Shown: positions 41,762 through 50,426, counted from the stretch's first letter. The stretch is 64,000 nucleotides of DNA from Opitutia bacterium (GCA_016187925.1 JACPIS010000002.1:62001-126000); one strand, 5' to 3'. The notes: generated from the sequence alone by a model not told the origin. Translations and numbers: made by a program.

Positions 41762-42535
41762 TTATTTCCAGAGCAGCACCAAGCCGGGATCCCAGCGCCA
41801 GCGCAGTAAAAACTGGATGGAACGTAGAATGCTGAGGATACGCAGTCCGAGCAGATCTTTGGTGCTGTTGCCCTGATGATAACGCTGCCGGTAAAGCATC
41901 CGGAGCAGTTGATGCGGCTGCGGCAGCACCAGATGGCGAATAAAACCGGCTTGGCGTGCAACGCGCAGAATATGGGCCGGTGGCATCGATTTTTCATGCA
42001 CCCCATACTCTGCCACGGCGTGCAAGGCAGCGGGGGCGGTGGCATGGCCGGAGCCAGGTTCGAGCACTATGACACAGCCGCCGACCCGCAGTGCGGCATA
42101 GGCGCAACGCAGCGCGGCCAGCTCATCTTCGGCGTGGTGCAGCGCATCGTGAAAGACAGCGGCGTCAAACGCGGCGCCTCCATCGAAGGATTCGTAGTCC
42201 GCGGTCAAAAACTCGGCCTTGGTGATGCCGTATGCCGTGGCTTCAGCGCGGGCAAGCCGCACGGCATCTTCCGCGATGTCGACTCCCAGCACGTCATAGC
42301 CGCGCCGCGCGAAATCGAGCGAAAGCCAGCCGGTTCCGCAGCCGAACTCGACAAGGCGCGCCGGAGGCGGTGGAAGCAGGCTGAAAAGCGCGGTCATGGA
42401 CGCAAGATAGTGCGCGCAGTGGTCGTCGCTGAATGGCTTCGCCAAGGCGTGCTTGATGCCTTCCGGGCCAATACGCGAATAGTAGTCTCTTTCTCCCTGC
42501 TTGGAATCAGGAGGCAGAGGAGTGGGTTGGGTCAT
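41762..42535 (-). CDS. Class I SAM-dependent methyltransferase
   Basis: 257 residues. Motif I is LVEFGCGTGWLSLDFARRGY, motif II lies near VLGVDIAEDAVRLARAEA and motif IV near FDAAVFHDALHHAEDE. The C-terminal 80 residues (LHAVAEYGVHEKSMPPAHIL...) are typical of sugar or lipid O/N-methyltransferases but the acceptor is unknown. It precedes the ABC ATPase by about 70 bp in the same direction. Confidence 0.88.
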   Translation of the reverse strand: MTQPTPLPPDSKQGERDYYSRIGPEGIKHALAKPFSDDHCAHYLASMTALFSLLPPPPARLVEFGCGTGWLSLDFARRGYDVLGVDIAEDAVRLARAEATAYGITKAEFLTADYESFDGGAAFDAAVFHDALHHAEDELAALRCAYAALRVGGCVIVLEPGSGHATAPAALHAVAEYGVHEKSMPPAHILRVARQAGFIRHLVLPQPHQLLRMLYRQRYHQGNSTKDLLGLRILSILRSIQFLLRWRWDPGLVLLWK

Positions 42536-42661
42536 GGGTACGCGAAAAGTGGTTGGTGTGCGGGTCCCTGGCGGGTTGTCCCACGGCGAGTCGTGGGAAA
42601 CAAAAACGAGAGCGATTCACGTTGCGGGGGTTTTCTCATGCTGTCCAGTTTGATGAAATTG

Positions 42662-42693
42662 AGACGGAAGCGCCCGAAGTCTCACTTCCGTCT
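42662..42693 (-). terminator. Probable terminator downstream of surE
   Basis: AGACGGAAG (42662-42670) pairs with CTTCCGTCT (42685-42693) around 14 bases. On the minus strand the stem is followed by CAATTTCATC, moderately T-rich. It lies about 20 bp past the surE stop. Confidence 0.55.
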
Positions 42694-42715
42694 GAGCCGG
42701 CGGGTAGCTGCCAGA

Positions 42716-43492
42716 TCAAGCATGCCCGAGCTTGCGGTAGTCGAGCACAGTGTGGCTGATGCAGCCCTGGCCGACGCACTTGAGGTCGGTGAGCGGTTCG
42801 GCGGGCGAAACGTCTTCGCCGACGGTCCAGATCAGCTTGTGGCGGCCCTCATCGTCGGCGGGGCTGAAGAGTCCGGGCACGAAGAACTGGGCGGGCACGG
42901 TGCGTTTCATCGGCGTGTTCGGCTCGCAGGGGAAGGGGAAGTTGAGGTTGTGCACCGTGAAGGTGCGCGGCGGCGTCTTGGTCAGCAACTCGCCGGCCAG
43001 CCGCGCGGCGTGGGCGGCGGAGTATTTCAGGGTCGAGCGCAGTTCGGGCGAGGGCTCGCCGCCGTGTTCCTTCAGTTCGCGGTAAGTGGTCTCGGAGACA
43101 TCCTGCGAAACGGCCATCGCGGGCAGGCCGTGGAGCGCTCCTTCCCAGGCGCCGCCGACCGTGCCGCTGGCGATGATGAAACCGAGCGTGCAGTTGAAGC
43201 CCACGTTGATGCCGCTGACGATGGCATCCATCTTGTGCGGCAGCAGGTGGGCGATGGCGATGTTGACGCAGTCGGACGGCGTGCCGTCGGTGATCCACGT
43301 CGGGCAACCGAAGCCGCGGTCGACCGCGCTGGCCTTGACCGAGCGGGTGCGGGTCTTGGCTGCGCCGATCCAGCTCTGCTCGCTGGCGGGGGCGACGACG
43401 TAGAGTTCGTGACCGGCGGCCTTGAGGGCGAAGATGAGTTCGTGCAGGAAGAGGGAGTTGATACCGTCGTCGTTCGTGACCAGGAGCTTCAT
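42716..43492 (-). CDS. surE: 5'/3'-nucleotidase SurE
   Basis: 258 residues from the ATG at 43492, which begins the diagnostic MKLLVTNDDGINSLFLHELI (metal ligands in NDDG). Further conserved pieces are WITDGTPSDCVNIAI and DAIVSGINVGFNCTLGFIIA. SurE hydrolyses nucleoside 5'- and 3'-monophosphates and short polyphosphate. The frame upstream to 43507 adds five residues only. It is a single gene with its own terminator. Confidence 0.95.
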   Translation of the reverse strand: MKLLVTNDDGINSLFLHELIFALKAAGHELYVVAPASEQSWIGAAKTRTRSVKASAVDRGFGCPTWITDGTPSDCVNIAIAHLLPHKMDAIVSGINVGFNCTLGFIIASGTVGGAWEGALHGLPAMAVSQDVSETTYRELKEHGGEPSPELRSTLKYSAAHAARLAGELLTKTPPRTFTVHNLNFPFPCEPNTPMKRTVPAQFFVPGLFSPADDEGRHKLIWTVGEDVSPAEPLTDLKCVGQGCISHTVLDYRKLGHA

Positions 43493-43605
43493 GGAAGCTC
43501 CGAGCATTCAGCGATCAGCTGTCGGCTGTCAGCCACAGAATGCGGGGTTGTAGCTGCGGGCTGTGACCGCCGTCCCACAAGAACTCGTTTCGGTCCTCTT
43601 TTGCA

Positions 43606-43693
43606 TGTCATCCTGAGCGAAGCGAAGGATCCACGTGCTCGGACGCGATGCAGGATTCGCACGCGTGGATTCTTCGCTGCGCTCAGAATGACA
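43606..43693. repeat. Inverted repeat element TGTCATCCTGAGC, copy 3
   Basis: Left arm TGTCATCCTGAGCGAAGCGA, right arm end GCTCAGAATGACA. It sits in the 397-base space between surE and pnp, which otherwise contains palindromes and the pnp terminator but no gene. Confidence 0.85.
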
Positions 43694-43775
43694 GGATACG
43701 AAGTTGGCGCCGGAAGTCGGGTGCGCTGTGGGATGTCTGTGGTCTGTGACCACCGTTGAGTGTTACGCCATTCCC

Positions 43776-43800
43776 GTCGGCGGTCATAGACCGCCGCGAC
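43776..43800. repeat. Short palindrome GTCGGCGGTCATAGACCGCC
   Basis: GGCGGTC and GACCGCC form the arms around ATA. Similar units (GCGGCGCTCTATGAGCGCCG and relatives) lie at 51274-51323, and a partial one (GCGGGCTGTGACCGCCGTCC) near 43556. Confidence 0.6.
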
Positions 43801-43817
43801 AGAGTCAGAACTGGCCA

Positions 43818-43849
43818 AAGAAAAAAGCCGCGACTTGCGTCGCGGCTTT
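43818..43849 (-). terminator. Rho-independent terminator of pnp
   Basis: AAAGCCGCGAC (43824-43834) pairs perfectly with GTCGCGGCTTT (43839-43849) around TTGC. On the minus strand a T-rich tract follows (AAAGAAAAAA on plus, 43817-43826). Confidence 0.88.
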
Positions 43850-43860
43850 GAAGAGAGGAA

Positions 43861-43884
43861 GTCGGGGCGTAAAGCCCCTCCCAC
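43861..43884. repeat. REP-like palindrome GTCGGGGCGTAAAGCCCCTC
   Basis: A 24-bp unit with arms GGGGC/GCCCC. The same family (GTCGCGGCGTAAAGCCGCTC) is at 50305-50330. Confidence 0.65.
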
Positions 43885-43889
43885 GGCGA

Positions 43890-46106
43890 TCAGTTCTGCG
43901 CGGGCGCGGCGGCCTCGGCGGGAGCCGACGAGGCTTGCGCACTCGTCGCAGCTTCGCCGCCCTGCTTCTGGGCTTCGAGATCCTTCATCGCGGCCTTGCG
44001 GCTGAGGCGGACCTTGCCGGAACGCTCGTCGATGCCGATGCACTTGACGGTGATGGAGTCGCCGACCTTGACGACGTCCTCCGTGCGGCGCACGCGCATG
44101 TCGGCGAGCTCGGAGATGTGGACGAGGCCTTCCTTGCCGGGCAGGCACTCGACGAACGCGCCGAACTCCTTGGTGCCGGTGACGCGGCCGGTGTAGATCT
44201 TGCCCATCTCGATCTGGGAGCCGCCGCCGCAGAGGGCGTCGATCTCCTGCACGGCGCGGTTCATGGCGTCGGCGTTGTTCGAGTAGATGAAGACCTTGCC
44301 GGAGTCGTCCTCGGCGATGTCGATCTGCGCGCCGGTCGTCTCGGTGATGCGGCGGATGGTCTTGCCACCGGGCCCGATGAGCAGGCCGATCTTCTCGGGA
44401 TCGATCTGGATCGTCTGGATGCGCGGGGCGTATTTGCTGAGGTCGGTGCGGGGCGCGGGCAGCGCGGCGAGCATCGTCTTGAGGATCTCGATGCGGGCGT
44501 CGCGGGCCTGGAAGATCGCGGTCTGGGCGATCTCGAAGGGCAGGCCGTTGATCTTGAGGTCGAGCTGGAAGCCCGTGATGCCCTTGGTCGTGCCGGCGAG
44601 CTTGAAGTCCATGTCGCCGAAGTGGTCCTCTTCACCGAGGATGTCGGTGATCGTGACCCACTTTGCGATGGAGCCGTCGGCGGCGTTCTCGGTCATGAGG
44701 CCGCAGGAGATGCCGGCCACGGGGGCGACGATCGGCACGCCGGCGTCCATGAGGGACAGACAGCCGCCGCAGATCGAGGCCATCGAGGTCGAGCCGTTGG
44801 AGGCCATGATCTCGGAGACGACGCGGATGGAGTAGGGGAATACGTCCTCGGGCGGGAGCACCAGCACGAGCGAGCGCTCGGCGAGGGCGCCGTGGCCGAT
44901 CTCGCGGCGGCCGGGGCCGGTGAAGCGGCCCGTCTCGCCCACGGAGAACGGCGGGAAGTTGTAGTGCAGCATGAACGACTTGGAGGTCGCGCCGCCGGTG
45001 AGGCCGTCCATGTCCTGGGCTTCCTTGGTGGGCCCGAGGGTGGTGAGGGCGATGTTCTGGGTGTCGCCGCGCTGGAACAGGGCGGAGCCGTGCACGCGGG
45101 GGAGGACGCCGACCTGCGCGTTGAGCGGGCGGATGTCCTTCTGGCCGCGGCCGTCGGCGCGCACGCCCTTGGTGAGGACGGTGTGGCGGTAGGCCTTGTA
45201 TTGCAGGTCCTCGAACACGACGTTCAGGTCGACATCGGTGAACTTGTCGGCGCCGAGCTCGGCGGTGAGGGCGGTCTTGGCCTCCTCCTTGAGCAGCTTG
45301 ACGGCGGCGCCGCGGGCGGCCTTCTCCTTGCCGAAGATGGCGGCGGAGACGCGCTCGGCGGGAACGACGCGCTCGATGATGGCGCGGGCCTCGGGCGTGG
45401 CGCCGACGAGGGCGAACGTGGCCTTCGGCTTGCCGCACTTGGCGACGAGTTCCTTGATGGCGGCGATGATGGGCTGGATGGCCTGGTGGCCGAACTCGAG
45501 GGCCTTGATGAACTCCTCCTCGGGCAGCTGGTCGGCCGAGCCCTCGATCATCAGCATGTTCTTCTCGGTGCCGACGTAGATGAGGTCGAGCGCGGAGCTG
45601 AACATCTGTTCGATGGTCGGGTTGGCGACGAAGGCGCCGTCGATCAGGGCGACACGCACGGCGGCGATCGGCCCGTTCCACGGGATGTCCGAGATCGCGA
45701 GGGCGGCGCTGGCGCCGTTGACCATCGGGATGTCGGCGTCGTTGATCTGGTCGGCGCTCAGGAGCTGGCCGATGATCTGGACCTCATTGAGGAAGCCCTC
45801 GGGGAAGAGCGGGCGGCAGGGACGGTCGCAGAGGCGGGAGGTGAGGATCTCCTTCTCGGTGGGACGGCCTTCGCGCTTGAAGTAGCCGCCGGGGAAGCGG
45901 CCGGCCGCAGCGTATTTTTCGCGGTAATCGACGGTCAGGGGAAAGAAGTCCTGGCCGGGGCGCATGTTCTGCGCGACGCAGGCGGTGACCATGAGATTGG
46001 TCTCGCCGACAGTGACGATGATGGCGCCGTTGGCGAGATTGCCGATGGTGCCGGTGGAGAACTGGATCCCGAGATTCGGGACCGTGACGGTGTATTTCTG
46101 ATTCAT
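43890..46106 (-). CDS. pnp: Polyribonucleotide nucleotidyltransferase (PNPase)
   Basis: 738 residues. Two RNase PH-like domains (about 14-145 and 325-460) flank a helical linker; the second holds the phosphate/active-site region [20 protein letters not shown] and [23 protein letters not shown] domain ([17 protein letters not shown]) and an S1 domain ([20 protein letters not shown]) follow, then an Ala/Pro-rich tail. It degrades RNA 3'-5' using phosphate. It lies about 290 bp downstream of rpsO in the conserved rpsO-pnp order. Confidence 0.98.
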   Translation of the reverse strand: MNQKYTVTVPNLGIQFSTGTIGNLANGAIIVTVGETNLMVTACVAQNMRPGQDFFPLTVDYREKYAAAGRFPGGYFKREGRPTEKEILTSRLCDRPCRPLFPEGFLNEVQIIGQLLSADQINDADIPMVNGASAALAISDIPWNGPIAAVRVALIDGAFVANPTIEQMFSSALDLIYVGTEKNMLMIEGSADQLPEEEFIKALEFGHQAIQPIIAAIKELVAKCGKPKATFALVGATPEARAIIERVVPAERVSAAIFGKEKAARGAAVKLLKEEAKTALTAELGADKFTDVDLNVVFEDLQYKAYRHTVLTKGVRADGRGQKDIRPLNAQVGVLPRVHGSALFQRGDTQNIALTTLGPTKEAQDMDGLTGGATSKSFMLHYNFPPFSVGETGRFTGPGRREIGHGALAERSLVLVLPPEDVFPYSIRVVSEIMASNGSTSMASICGGCLSLMDAGVPIVAPVAGISCGLMTENAADGSIAKWVTITDILGEEDHFGDMDFKLAGTTKGITGFQLDLKINGLPFEIAQTAIFQARDARIEILKTMLAALPAPRTDLSKYAPRIQTIQIDPEKIGLLIGPGGKTIRRITETTGAQIDIAEDDSGKVFIYSNNADAMNRAVQEIDALCGGGSQIEMGKIYTGRVTGTKEFGAFVECLPGKEGLVHISELADMRVRRTEDVVKVGDSITVKCIGIDERSGKVRLSRKAAMKDLEAQKQGGEAATSAQASSAPAEAAAPAQN

Positions 46107-46238
46107 TTTCTGTTTTCGGTCGGATGCCCCGCACGGGCCGCAACGACGGCGGCGGGCGCGGGGAGGGTTCGGAGGTTGTCCGTTTCGAGCCCCTCTTTGA
46201 ATCAGCTCCCGAGAAATTTCGGATTACGGCTCCCGTGT

Positions 46239-46305
46239 GGTGGAGCGCGTTGCCCTCAACGCGCTTTGGCTCGGCTCGAATGCGTTGGGGTCAACGCGTT
46301 CCACC
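46239..46305. repeat. REP-like inverted repeat between rpsO and pnp
   Basis: GGTGGAGCGCGTTG at 46239 and CAACGCGTTCCACC ending at 46305 are the outer arms, with an inner CAACGCGC. It lies in the space between the rpsO terminator and the pnp start. The rest of that 294-base space holds nothing I can assign. Confidence 0.75.
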
Positions 46306-46360
46306 TTGGAGAGAAGTAAGCGGAAATGTCCCGGGTTGCGTGCTTCGTGAGGGGTAAACA

Positions 46361-46388
46361 AAGGGCGGCCCGTCGGTGGGCCGCCCTT
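46361..46388 (-). terminator. Hairpin terminator or attenuator after rpsO
   Basis: AAGGGCGGCCC (46361-46371) pairs with GGGCCGCCCTT (46378-46388) around 6 bases, 13 bp after the rpsO stop. Only a weak T stretch (TGTTTACC on minus) follows, so read-through into pnp is possible. Confidence 0.7.
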
Positions 46389-46400
46389 CGTGAAAGCGGG

Positions 46401-46664
46401 TTACTTGCGGAGGTTGAGCTTTTGGAGCAGCTCGTTGTACTTGGCCAGGTCCTCGCGCTTGAGGTAATCAAGCAGCTTGCGACGGCGGCTGGCCATCTGG
46501 AGAAGGCCGCGGCGGCTGTGGAAGTCCTTGCGATGCGTGCGCAGGTGCTCGGTCAAGTGATTGATCCGGGCGGTGAGCAGCGCGATCTGGACGTCGCTGG
46601 AGCCGGTGTCCTTCTCGTGGGTTTTGAACTGGGCGATGACTTCTGACTTAACGGGTTGTGACAT
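46401..46664 (-). CDS. rpsO: 30S ribosomal protein S15
   Basis: 87 residues, the standard length. It carries the S15 signature: [59 protein letters not shown]. It binds the central domain of 16S rRNA. ATG at 46664. It is followed by pnp in the usual order. Confidence 0.98.
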   Translation of the reverse strand: MSQPVKSEVIAQFKTHEKDTGSSDVQIALLTARINHLTEHLRTHRKDFHSRRGLLQMASRRRKLLDYLKREDLAKYNELLQKLNLRK

Positions 46665-46740
46665 GGTTTATGTGGTTGATGACGCGGTCGTTTGGGAGCC
46701 TTCGCTCCGTGCCGCCCGCTTGTGGAGGGCCGGCGGCACC

Positions 46741-46803
46741 GTTAGTGTCCGGTTGCCCGGACTGACCGTGGTGGGAGCCCGCGACCAGCAGGCTCTCACT
46801 AAC
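46741..46803. repeat. Nested palindromes upstream of rpsO
   Basis: GTTAGTG (46741-46747) faces CACTAAC (46797-46803). Inside are GTCCGG/CCGGAC (46747-46762) and GTGGGAGCCCGC...GGCTCTCAC (46771-46799). The last resembles the GTGGGAG...CTCCCAC family at 50305. The remaining bases up to 46950 hold no gene. Confidence 0.6.
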
Positions 46804-46950
46804 GCAAGCCGCCATTAACCAAACCGCGCCCCCCTCCTGCAAGCGTTATTTTGAGGGGGCAAATGGGACGGGATGGCGCAATCCTGTGGACCGAAATCAG
46901 GCTGCTGCTGGGTTACTCCTGTCCGTATGGATGAGGCACGGCAGGCCAGC

Positions 46951-47122
46951 TTCACCCCGCCCGCAGCGCCAGGCCCTTGATGTGTGCGCAGCCGGGCAGC
47001 TGGCGCAGCTTGGCGGTGATGGCTTCGCGGTGCAGGAACAGCTCGTTGCGCACGACGGCGTGCGAGACGAGCACGACGAGCAGGTTGCGCTCGACCACCA
47101 CCGGGTGGGAGTAGCTGGCGTT
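46951..47122. repeat. 172-bp direct repeat flanking vapBC, distal copy
   Basis: It matches 47814-47985 at 170 of 172 positions by eye (offset 863 bp) and diverges sharply at both edges. It is the 3' end of the dciA-like gene. With the other copy it brackets a 691-bp segment that contains only vapB, vapC and the operator. Confidence 0.95.
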
Positions 47123-47125
47123 CAT
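46952..47125 (-). pseudogene. Truncated 3' copy of the dciA-like gene
   Basis: It encodes the last 56 residues of the dciA-like protein (NASYSHPVVVERNLLVVLVS ... CAHIKGLALRAG) in frame to the same stop. An ATG at 47125 created at the junction overlaps the vapC stop (ATGA), so a 57-residue fragment could be translated. Compared with the intact gene only two bases differ, one silent and one Leu to Ile. It is called a pseudogene because the N-terminal 70 residues are missing. Confidence 0.88.
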
Positions 47126-47523
47126 GTCTCCCAGTTTTCCACCGCCAAACCCGGCACACGGGAAAACTCGCGGACGTTGCGCGTTACGACCGTGGCGCCA
47201 AGGCGCAGGGCTTGGGCGGCGATCAGGGTGTCGAAAGGGCCGATGCCTTGCCCGCGCGTTTCCAGATGCAGGCGGATGCTTGCGTAGCGGCGGGCGTCGT
47301 CCCGCGTGAACGGCTCGACGATCAACAGGGCCTCCAGCGCCTGGAGCCTCCTGCGCTGTGTGGCGCCGCCGCCCTTGAGCACGCCGAATTCCCGCTCGGC
47401 GAGCACGACCACGGAAAGCCGGAGTTCGTCGCGCACGAACGCCTGCTGCATCCGGCCGACCAGCGCGGCGCTGGCCCCGCGCATGTAGGCCGAGATCGCG
47501 TTGGTGTCGGGCAGGTAAAGCAT
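47122..47523 (-). CDS. vapC: VapC PIN-domain toxin ribonuclease
   Basis: 133 residues. PIN-domain acidic residues are visible: Asp in YLPDTNAISAYM, Glu in VVVLAEREFGVLKGG, Asp in GPFDTLIAAQALRLG, and the TRNVREFSRVPGL segment. VapC toxins cleave RNA, often initiator tRNA or 23S rRNA, in a Mg-dependent way. The gene follows vapB by 5 bp. Its stop codon overlaps the ATG of the truncated dciA copy. Confidence 0.93.
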   Translation of the reverse strand: MLYLPDTNAISAYMRGASAALVGRMQQAFVRDELRLSVVVLAEREFGVLKGGGATQRRRLQALEALLIVEPFTRDDARRYASIRLHLETRGQGIGPFDTLIAAQALRLGATVVTRNVREFSRVPGLAVENWET

Positions 47524-47528
47524 CGCGG

Positions 47529-47771
47529 TCAGTCGCGCGGAATGTCTGCGGCGACGTGCGGCGGGACGTCGGCGAGATCGGGACAGGAGCCGGCCAGGGC
47601 GAAGAACTTCTTCCGGCGGGACTCGGCGTCGACGCCCAGGGGCTCGAGCAACACGCCTTTGGCGGTGCGCGTCACCTTGACCTCGGCGCCGGGCAGCCGG
47701 AAAGCCTTGGGCAGTCGCACGGCCTGGGAGCCGCCGTGGCGGAAGAGTTTGGCCCGGATGGAAGTCGGCAT
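47529..47771 (-). CDS. vapB: VapB antitoxin, AbrB/MazE-type
   Basis: 80 residues. The swapped-hairpin AbrB fold is seen in RAKLFRHGGSQAVRLPKAFR, LPGAEVKVTRTAKGVLLEPL. The C-terminal half would wrap VapC. The ATG at 47771 directly abuts an 18-bp perfect palindrome, the likely operator for autorepression. Confidence 0.92.
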   Translation of the reverse strand: MPTSIRAKLFRHGGSQAVRLPKAFRLPGAEVKVTRTAKGVLLEPLGVDAESRRKKFFALAGSCPDLADVPPHVAADIPRD

Positions 47772-47789
47772 GTAGCTACATGTAGCTAC
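47772..47789 (-). promoter_or_regulatory. Putative VapB operator palindrome
   Basis: GTAGCTACATGTAGCTAC is a perfect 18-bp palindrome adjoining the vapB ATG. AbrB-type antitoxins bind such sites to repress their own operon. Its position leaves almost no leader, so the transcript may start within or just beside it. Confidence 0.7.
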
Positions 47790-47813
47790 GCGGGACTGGC
47801 CGTCAAGGCGGGG

Positions 47814-47985
47814 TTCACCCCGCCCGCAGCGCCAGGCCCTTGAGGTGCGCGCAGCCGGGCAGCTGGCGCAGCTTGGCGGTGATGGCTTCGCGGTGCAGGA
47901 ACAGCTCGTTGCGCACGACGGCGTGCGAGACGAGCACGACGAGCAGGTTGCGCTCGACCACCACCGGGTGGGAGTAGCTGGCGTT
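47814..47985. repeat. 172-bp direct repeat flanking vapBC, copy within the intact dciA-like gene
   Basis: The proximal copy forms codons 71-126 of the intact gene. See 46951-47122. Recombination between the two copies would excise vapBC and leave an intact dciA-like gene. Confidence 0.95.
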
Positions 47986-48195
47986 GGCCGCGCCGACGAG
48001 TTGCGGCCACTTTTCCCGGATGCTGTGCTCGAGCGAATCGTGGCTGATGCGGTATTTGACCAGCAGCTCGTCGACGATCGCGCCGAGATCCTTCGTGTGC
48101 CGGCGGCGCGAGCGGCCCTCGTCCTCCGGCAGCTGGCGCAGGTCGGCGATGAGGTTCTCCACCTCGCGCGAGAACTCCTTGGCTTCCTCGCTCAT
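47815..48195 (-). CDS. DciA-like protein (DUF721)
   Basis: 126 residues from the ATG at 48195 (MSEEAKEFSREVENLIADLR). The DUF721 domain is seen in SLEHSIREKWPQLVGAANAS, the hydrophobic NLLVVLVSHAVVRNELFL strand and the closing LPGCAHLKGLALRAG. DciA is the replicative-helicase loader of bacteria without DnaC/DnaI. The start overlaps the stop of the upstream glycosyltransferase (ATGA), so the two are translationally coupled. Its 3' 172 bp are duplicated beyond vapBC. Confidence 0.85.
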   Translation of the reverse strand: MSEEAKEFSREVENLIADLRQLPEDEGRSRRRHTKDLGAIVDELLVKYRISHDSLEHSIREKWPQLVGAANASYSHPVVVERNLLVVLVSHAVVRNELFLHREAITAKLRQLPGCAHLKGLALRAG

Positions 48196-48983
48196 GGCTT
48201 GGGCGGCGTGGTCCGGTGCTCGTGCTCGTAGAGCCGGCTGTAGCGTACGAATGTCCCGAAGGCCGTCGCCCACGCGATGTAGAGGCCGGGGAAGCCGTCG
48301 AGCAACCCGAGCCGCAGCACGTAGGCGCGGAAGAACCTCCAGCACGGCCGAAAAACTGCGGCGCCGGCCGTGAAGCGCGCGCCCTTGGCCTGCTGCTGTT
48401 GCACGAAGAGGTCGGCGAACGGGTTGATCTTCGCCACGTGGCTGCTGAGCGTCGGGAAAGAATAATGGTGCAGGTCGCCGCGCAGCGTGGCCACGGCGCC
48501 GTCGACTTCCATCTTCTCGTGCACGAACTGGTCGCCGCCCCAGCGCGCGTGGGCCCGGGCGATCAGCCGCAGACTGAGGTCGGGGTACCAGTCGCCGTGC
48601 GTGATCCAGCGGTCGATGAACCAGACTTTGCGGGGAAACCTGGCCCCGTGGAACCGCTTGTCGCATCCGTGGGCGAAGAACGCCGCAATGTCCTCCTTCA
48701 GCGCGCCCGACACCTCCTCGTCGGCGTCGAGGCAGAGCGCCCACGGCTGCCGGGCCTGCGCGAGCGCCCAGTTCTTCGTGTCGCGGTAGCCCCGCCACTC
48801 GGTCTCGAACACCAGCGCGCCCAGTTCGCGCGCGATCTCGTCGGTGCGGTCGGTGGAACTGTTGTGCACCACGATCGCCTCGGCCGTCCAACCGCGCACA
48901 CTGCCGAGGCAACGCGGCAGGTTGTGCGCCTCGTTGCGGGCGATGATGACGACGGAGATGGGCAGGGAATGCGGCACGCGCAT
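48192..48983 (-). CDS. Glycosyltransferase family 2 (WaaE/KdtX-like)
   Basis: 263 residues from the ATG at 48983. The GT-A fold begins ISVVIIARNEAHNLPRCLGS, with VVHNSSTDRTDEIAR and the DXD-like LDADEEVSG. KVWFIDRWITHGDWYPDLSL and HYSFPTLSSHVAKINPF are typical of LPS-core beta-1,4-glucosyltransferases. It would add a sugar to the inner core of lipopolysaccharide at the inner membrane. It overlaps the dciA-like start. Confidence 0.9.
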   Translation of the reverse strand: MRVPHSLPISVVIIARNEAHNLPRCLGSVRGWTAEAIVVHNSSTDRTDEIARELGALVFETEWRGYRDTKNWALAQARQPWALCLDADEEVSGALKEDIAAFFAHGCDKRFHGARFPRKVWFIDRWITHGDWYPDLSLRLIARAHARWGGDQFVHEKMEVDGAVATLRGDLHHYSFPTLSSHVAKINPFADLFVQQQQAKGARFTAGAAVFRPCWRFFRAYVLRLGLLDGFPGLYIAWATAFGTFVRYSRLYEHEHRTTPPKP

Positions 48984-49226
48984 ACCCAGATGGACAAAGA
49001 AACCCCCGCAAGGCAACGCGGACTCGGCGGAATTTACGGGCCGCTTACGGTGCGGCGCCGCCAAGGCAGGGCGAATCGTCCCGGCGGGCCGCTTTCCGTT
49101 CGTCGGCAGTGGGCGCGTTCGCGCCATGGATCGGGTTCCGCGCAAGCCGGCTCGCTGCCTGCCCGCGGCGCCGCCGGCCAAGAAAAGTTGGACTTCGCCC
49201 GGCCCGACGCGAAGCTAGCCGGCGTT

Positions 49227-49332
49227 TGCAAAATGCCTTGTCATCGCGAGCCCCGCGGAGGCGAGCCGTGGCGATCCAGCTGGATTGCTTCGTCGCCCGG
49301 CTCTGCCGGGCTTCTCGCAAGGACATTTTGCC
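49227..49332. repeat. Inverted repeat element TGTCATCGCGAG...CTCGCAAGGACA
   Basis: The outer arms (GCAAAATGCCTTG and CAAGGACATTTTGC) are inverted; inside are GCGATCCAGC/GGATTGCTTCGTCG motifs. It fills part of the 379-base divergent space between the WaaE-like and FkbM genes. The rest of that space (48984-49226) shows no gene. Confidence 0.75.
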
Positions 49333-49362
49333 AACACCCTCCAACCCGACCATTCCGCCCGC

Positions 49363-50232
49363 ATGCCTTCCGGCCTGAATTTTCTCTGGTGGCGCCTCAG
49401 CCACCCCCAGCGCGACCGCTTGCGGCGCGAGATCATCGCGCACGCCGAGGCCTCGGGTCTGTCCGGCCGCGACCCCGAAGTGCGCGAGGCCGTGGATTTT
49501 TTGCGCAGCCACAAGCTGCATGTTTTCCCGTATCCCTTCGTGGCCGACTACCACCCCGCCGATCATCCGGCGCTGTTCGATGACGCCGCGGGGCTGCACT
49601 ACGTCGATCACGGCGGCAAAAAACTCTACTGGCGCGCGGACCGGAAGCCGAAGCGCATCCCCGGCGACTACGCCGCGCTGCTCGCCGAGCAGGACGAGCG
49701 CTCGCCGCACCGCTATCTCGTGCCGGGTTTCGATGTGAAGCCGGGCGACATCGTGGCCGACGTCGGTTGCGCCGAGGGCAACTTCTCGCTCGAGATCGTC
49801 GAGCGCGCCGCGCACGTCTACCTGTTCGAGGCCGACGGCCGCTGGGCCAAGGCACTCGAGACCACCTTCCGCCCGTGGAAGGACAAGGTCACCATCAGTC
49901 GCTCGCTCGTCGGCAAGCAGTCCGGCGACGGCATGGTGGCGCTGGACGATTTCTTCGCCGACAAGCCCGCACCGACCTTCCTCAAGCTCGATGTCGAGGG
50001 TTACGAGGCCGACGTGCTCAACGGCGCGCGCCAGACCATCGCACGGGCGCGCGATGTCCGCGCTGCGGTGTGCACCTACCACCGGCAGGAAGACGAGGCC
50101 GCTCTCGCCGCGCTGCTGCGCGAACTCGGTTTCACGCCTGCGGCCTCGCGTGGCTACATGCTGCTCTACCGCGAGGCGAGTTTCGGCCCGCCCTATTTCC
50201 GCCGCGGCCTGCTGCGCGCGACGAAGCCATGA
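49363..50232 (+). CDS. FkbM family methyltransferase
   Basis: 289 residues from the ATG at 49363 (MPSGLNFLWWRLSHPQRDRL). SAM-binding motif I is IVADVGCAEGNFSLEIVERA, followed by VYLFEADGRWAKALE. The FkbM signature PTFLKLDVEGYEADVLNGAR is near residue 205. FkbM enzymes O-methylate sugars or polyketides; the glycan neighbourhood suggests a surface sugar. It is the first of two rightward genes. Confidence 0.88.
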   Translation: MPSGLNFLWWRLSHPQRDRLRREIIAHAEASGLSGRDPEVREAVDFLRSHKLHVFPYPFVADYHPADHPALFDDAAGLHYVDHGGKKLYWRADRKPKRIPGDYAALLAEQDERSPHRYLVPGFDVKPGDIVADVGCAEGNFSLEIVERAAHVYLFEADGRWAKALETTFRPWKDKVTISRSLVGKQSGDGMVALDDFFADKPAPTFLKLDVEGYEADVLNGARQTIARARDVRAAVCTYHRQEDEAALAALLRELGFTPAASRGYMLLYREASFGPPYFRRGLLRATKP

Positions 50233-50257
50233 GGTGAGACGGTCCGGCCGGTTCTGC

Positions 50258-50330
50258 CCGCGGGAGGAGCTTCCTGCTCCGACTCGTCCGGCGATGTTGC
50301 TCCTTGTCGCGGCGTAAAGCCGCTCCCACA
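50258..50330. repeat. Inverted pair of GNGGGAG...CGAC REP units
   Basis: GCGGGAGGAGCTTCCTGCTC (from 50258) faces GTCGCGGCGTAAAGCCGCTC ending CCCACA at 50330. These two units are variants of the family also seen at 43861-43884. They lie between the FkbM and GT2 genes. Confidence 0.65.
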
Positions 50331-50367
50331 GTCGGAGCCGCTCCATGTCAGTTGCCATTCTCATTCC

Positions 50368-50391
50368 TGTAGGAGCCTGCTTGCAGGCGAC
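50368..50391. repeat. REP unit TGTAGGAGCCTGCTTGCAGG, single copy
   Basis: The 24-bp unit matches the pair in batD (18025-18082) with one or two differences. It lies 35 bp upstream of the GT2 start. Confidence 0.8.
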
Positions 50392-50426
50392 CGTTCAATC
50401 CCATCGCTGGTAAACAAGCTCCTGCA

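Noticed and set aside
42553-42759. A 68-codon plus-strand frame between the methyltransferase and surE
   Set aside because: It overlaps the surE terminator and 3' end antisense and has no protein-like features.
46665-46950. Possible S15 autoregulatory RNA or tRNA gene upstream of rpsO
   Set aside because: Palindromes are present but they match REP families; no cloverleaf or known S15-binding structure could be recognised by eye.
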